Assembly: GCA_036266155.1 (NCBI GenBank)
Contig: DATANR010000302.1
Location: 1-13,616 of the forward strand
DNA from: SIAJ01 sp036266155
GTDB lineage: Bacteria > Planctomycetota > Planctomycetia > Gemmatales > Gemmataceae
Direction of reading: 5' to 3'
Length of the DNA: 13,616 bases
Every line of letters begins with the position of its first letter. The stretch's first letter is position 1. The notes beneath the pieces were generated by a model, which had not been told where the DNA came from, did not search any database, and worked only from the letters and a program-made list of their open reading frames with translations. Positions 12,916 through 13,616 of the stretch are shown in pieces. The position numbers were made by a program, and so were the translations under genes.

Positions 12916-12941
12916 GCCATCATTCCATCCAGGACCTCGCC

Positions 12942-13616
12942 ATGCGTCATCTTGATCTCGTCAAATGGATGAGCCGTCGCACCCAGACCGCGAAGAAAGT
13001 TCGCCCGACCGTTCTCAACGTGAATCCGCTCGAACTACGAACGGTGCCGGCCTCGCTCTCCGGGTCGGTCTTTGTCGATGCCAACAACAACGGCCAGCGT
13101 GACTGTTGCGAAGTGGGTGTCCCCGGCGTCACGGTTTCGCTCAAGGGCAAGACCGACTGCGGCCAAGATGTGTGCAAGACGGTCGTCACCGACTGCCACG
13201 GTAATTACACCTTCAGCGGCCTGCCGGGCGGCTGGTACGCGGTCAACGAAACACAACCTTGCGGGCTGAAGGATGGCAAGGACACCGTTGGCACGGCCGG
13301 CGGCAACGTCGACAAGGACGCCTTCTGCGGCGTGCACCTCAACAACTGCACCAACGCGACCGGCTACAACTTCGGCGAAAAGAACGGCAGTCATGGGAAG
13401 GGATCTGGCGGCAAGGGCTCGGGCGGCAAGTGCGACGCCAACGGCAGCAAGGGCAAGGGTTCGAACAGCAAGGGCTCCGGCGGCAAGGGCAGTCACGATC
13501 GCTGCGACTCCAACGGGAGCAAGGGCAAGGGCTCGAACAACAAGGGCTCGGGCGGCAAGGGCAGCCACGACCGCTGCGACGCCAACGGCAGCAAGGGCAA
13601 GGGTTCGAACAGCAAG
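12942..13616 (+). CDS. Cysteine-rich SdrD_B-like surface protein with Gly/Ser/Lys tandem repeats (3' partial)
   Basis: The frame is open from ATG 12942 to the window end (225 codons, no stop), with AGGA at 12931-12934 as RBS. There is no hydrophobic signal peptide. A basic N-terminus leads to LNVNPLELRTVPA (residues 25-37), the LE-x-R-x-x-P motif shared with two other genes here. Residues 38-146 are an SdrD_B-like domain (SGSVFVDANNNGQRDCCE, VNETQPCG, ATGYNFGE). Unlike its counterparts at the left edge it has eight cysteines: 55, 56, 73, 78, 85, 107, 129 and 136. The calcium-loop DNGE is replaced by DCCE. From residue 154 a 24-residue repeat begins (three copies visible), rich in Gly, Ser and Lys, with one cysteine per copy. 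It is inferred to be exported and to form disulfide-linked or polyvalent basic structures in the envelope. The true length and C-terminal domains are not visible. Confidence 0.8.
   Translation, partial: MRHLDLVKWMSRRTQTAKKVRPTVLNVNPLELRTVPASLSGSVFVDANNNGQRDCCEVGVPGVTVSLKGKTDCGQDVCKTVVTDCHGNYTFSGLPGGWYAVNETQPCGLKDGKDTVGTAGGNVDKDAFCGVHLNNCTNATGYNFGEKNGSHGKGSGGKGSGGKCDANGSKGKGSNSKGSGGKGSHDRCDSNGSKGKGSNNKGSGGKGSHDRCDANGSKGKGSNSK
13401..13616 (+). repeat. 72-bp in-frame tandem repeat, three copies, continuing past the window
   Basis: Three 72-bp units lie end to end at 13401-13472, 13473-13544 and 13545-13616. Each encodes 24 residues of the form GSGGKGSHDRC, D(A/S)NGSKGKGSN(S/N)K. The first copy has GGK where the other two have HDR. 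The cysteine is always at unit position 11 (protein residues 164, 188, 212). Copies 2 and 3 differ mostly at third codon positions plus two Ser/Ala and Ser/Asn changes. The window ends exactly at a unit boundary, so the copy number is unknown. Confidence 0.95.

Larger units (their letters stand above)
12576..12941. other. 366-bp intergenic region with terminator, extra hairpin and structured leader
   Basis: No gene is seen. In order it contains the terminator of the upstream gene, a second hairpin (12655-12674), an AT-rich patch around 12730-12757, and a leader with mutually exclusive pairings (12843-12915) before the RBS AGGA (12931-12934) of the next gene. No confident -35/-10 pair was found. 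Confidence 0.6.

Noticed and set aside
13035..13568. 177-codon minus-strand ORF opposite the repeat gene
   Set aside because: It is the mirror of the repetitive plus-strand coding sequence, Ala/Val-rich, with no RBS-supported start; the plus frame has the RBS, N-terminal motif and domain.
13401..13616. Tandem repeats considered as a CRISPR array
   Set aside because: Units are contiguous 72-bp coding repeats with no unique spacers, in frame with an upstream gene.

Overview
The window looks like a piece of a Planctomycetota chromosome, probably Gemmataceae or a close relative. The main reason is three separate proteins whose N-termini carry an LE-x-R-x-x-P motif (LEVRDVPA, LETRDTPT, LELRTVPA), related to the 'LEPR' N-terminal motif of planctomycete surface proteins, followed by SdrD_B-like beta domains and no classical signal peptide. 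The DNA is GC-rich, all seven genes are on the plus strand, and the long minus-strand ORFs are shadows.

Layout: (1) bases 1-1508, the 3' part of a surface protein with three SdrD_B-like domains and a DUF11-like domain, closed by a strong intrinsic terminator. (2) 1509-1835, an intergenic region with a very good sigma-54-type promoter match. (3) 1836-8281, a compact three-gene nitrate assimilation operon: a NarB/NasA-type molybdenum nitrate reductase (TTG start), an NNP-family nitrate/nitrite transporter, and a 978-residue chimeric nitrite reductase. The chimera joins the FAD/NAD/[2Fe-2S] electron-input half of NirB to a full-length NirA-type siroheme nitrite reductase. The genes are 12 bp apart or overlap by 4 bp (ATGA). 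(4) 8349-9827, a secreted SxxK serine hydrolase (beta-lactamase family). (5) 9992-10351, a small PilZ-domain protein. (6) 10767-12575, a second LE-x-R surface protein with a long leader and a strong terminator. (7) 12942 to the window end, the start of a third LE-x-R protein, unusual because its SdrD_B-like domain holds eight cysteines and is followed by 24-residue Gly/Ser/Lys tandem repeats with one cysteine each, running off the window.

Together the operon would import nitrate, reduce it to nitrite, and reduce nitrite to ammonium. The fused NirB-like module suggests that the last step draws electrons from NAD(P)H rather than from free ferredoxin. The sigma-54 match fits nitrogen control. 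The surface proteins flank the operon and share no obvious pathway with it; they probably belong to the cell envelope or extracellular matrix.

The items most worth following up are the NirB-NirA chimera, the sigma-54 site, and the cysteine-patterned repeat protein at the right edge.
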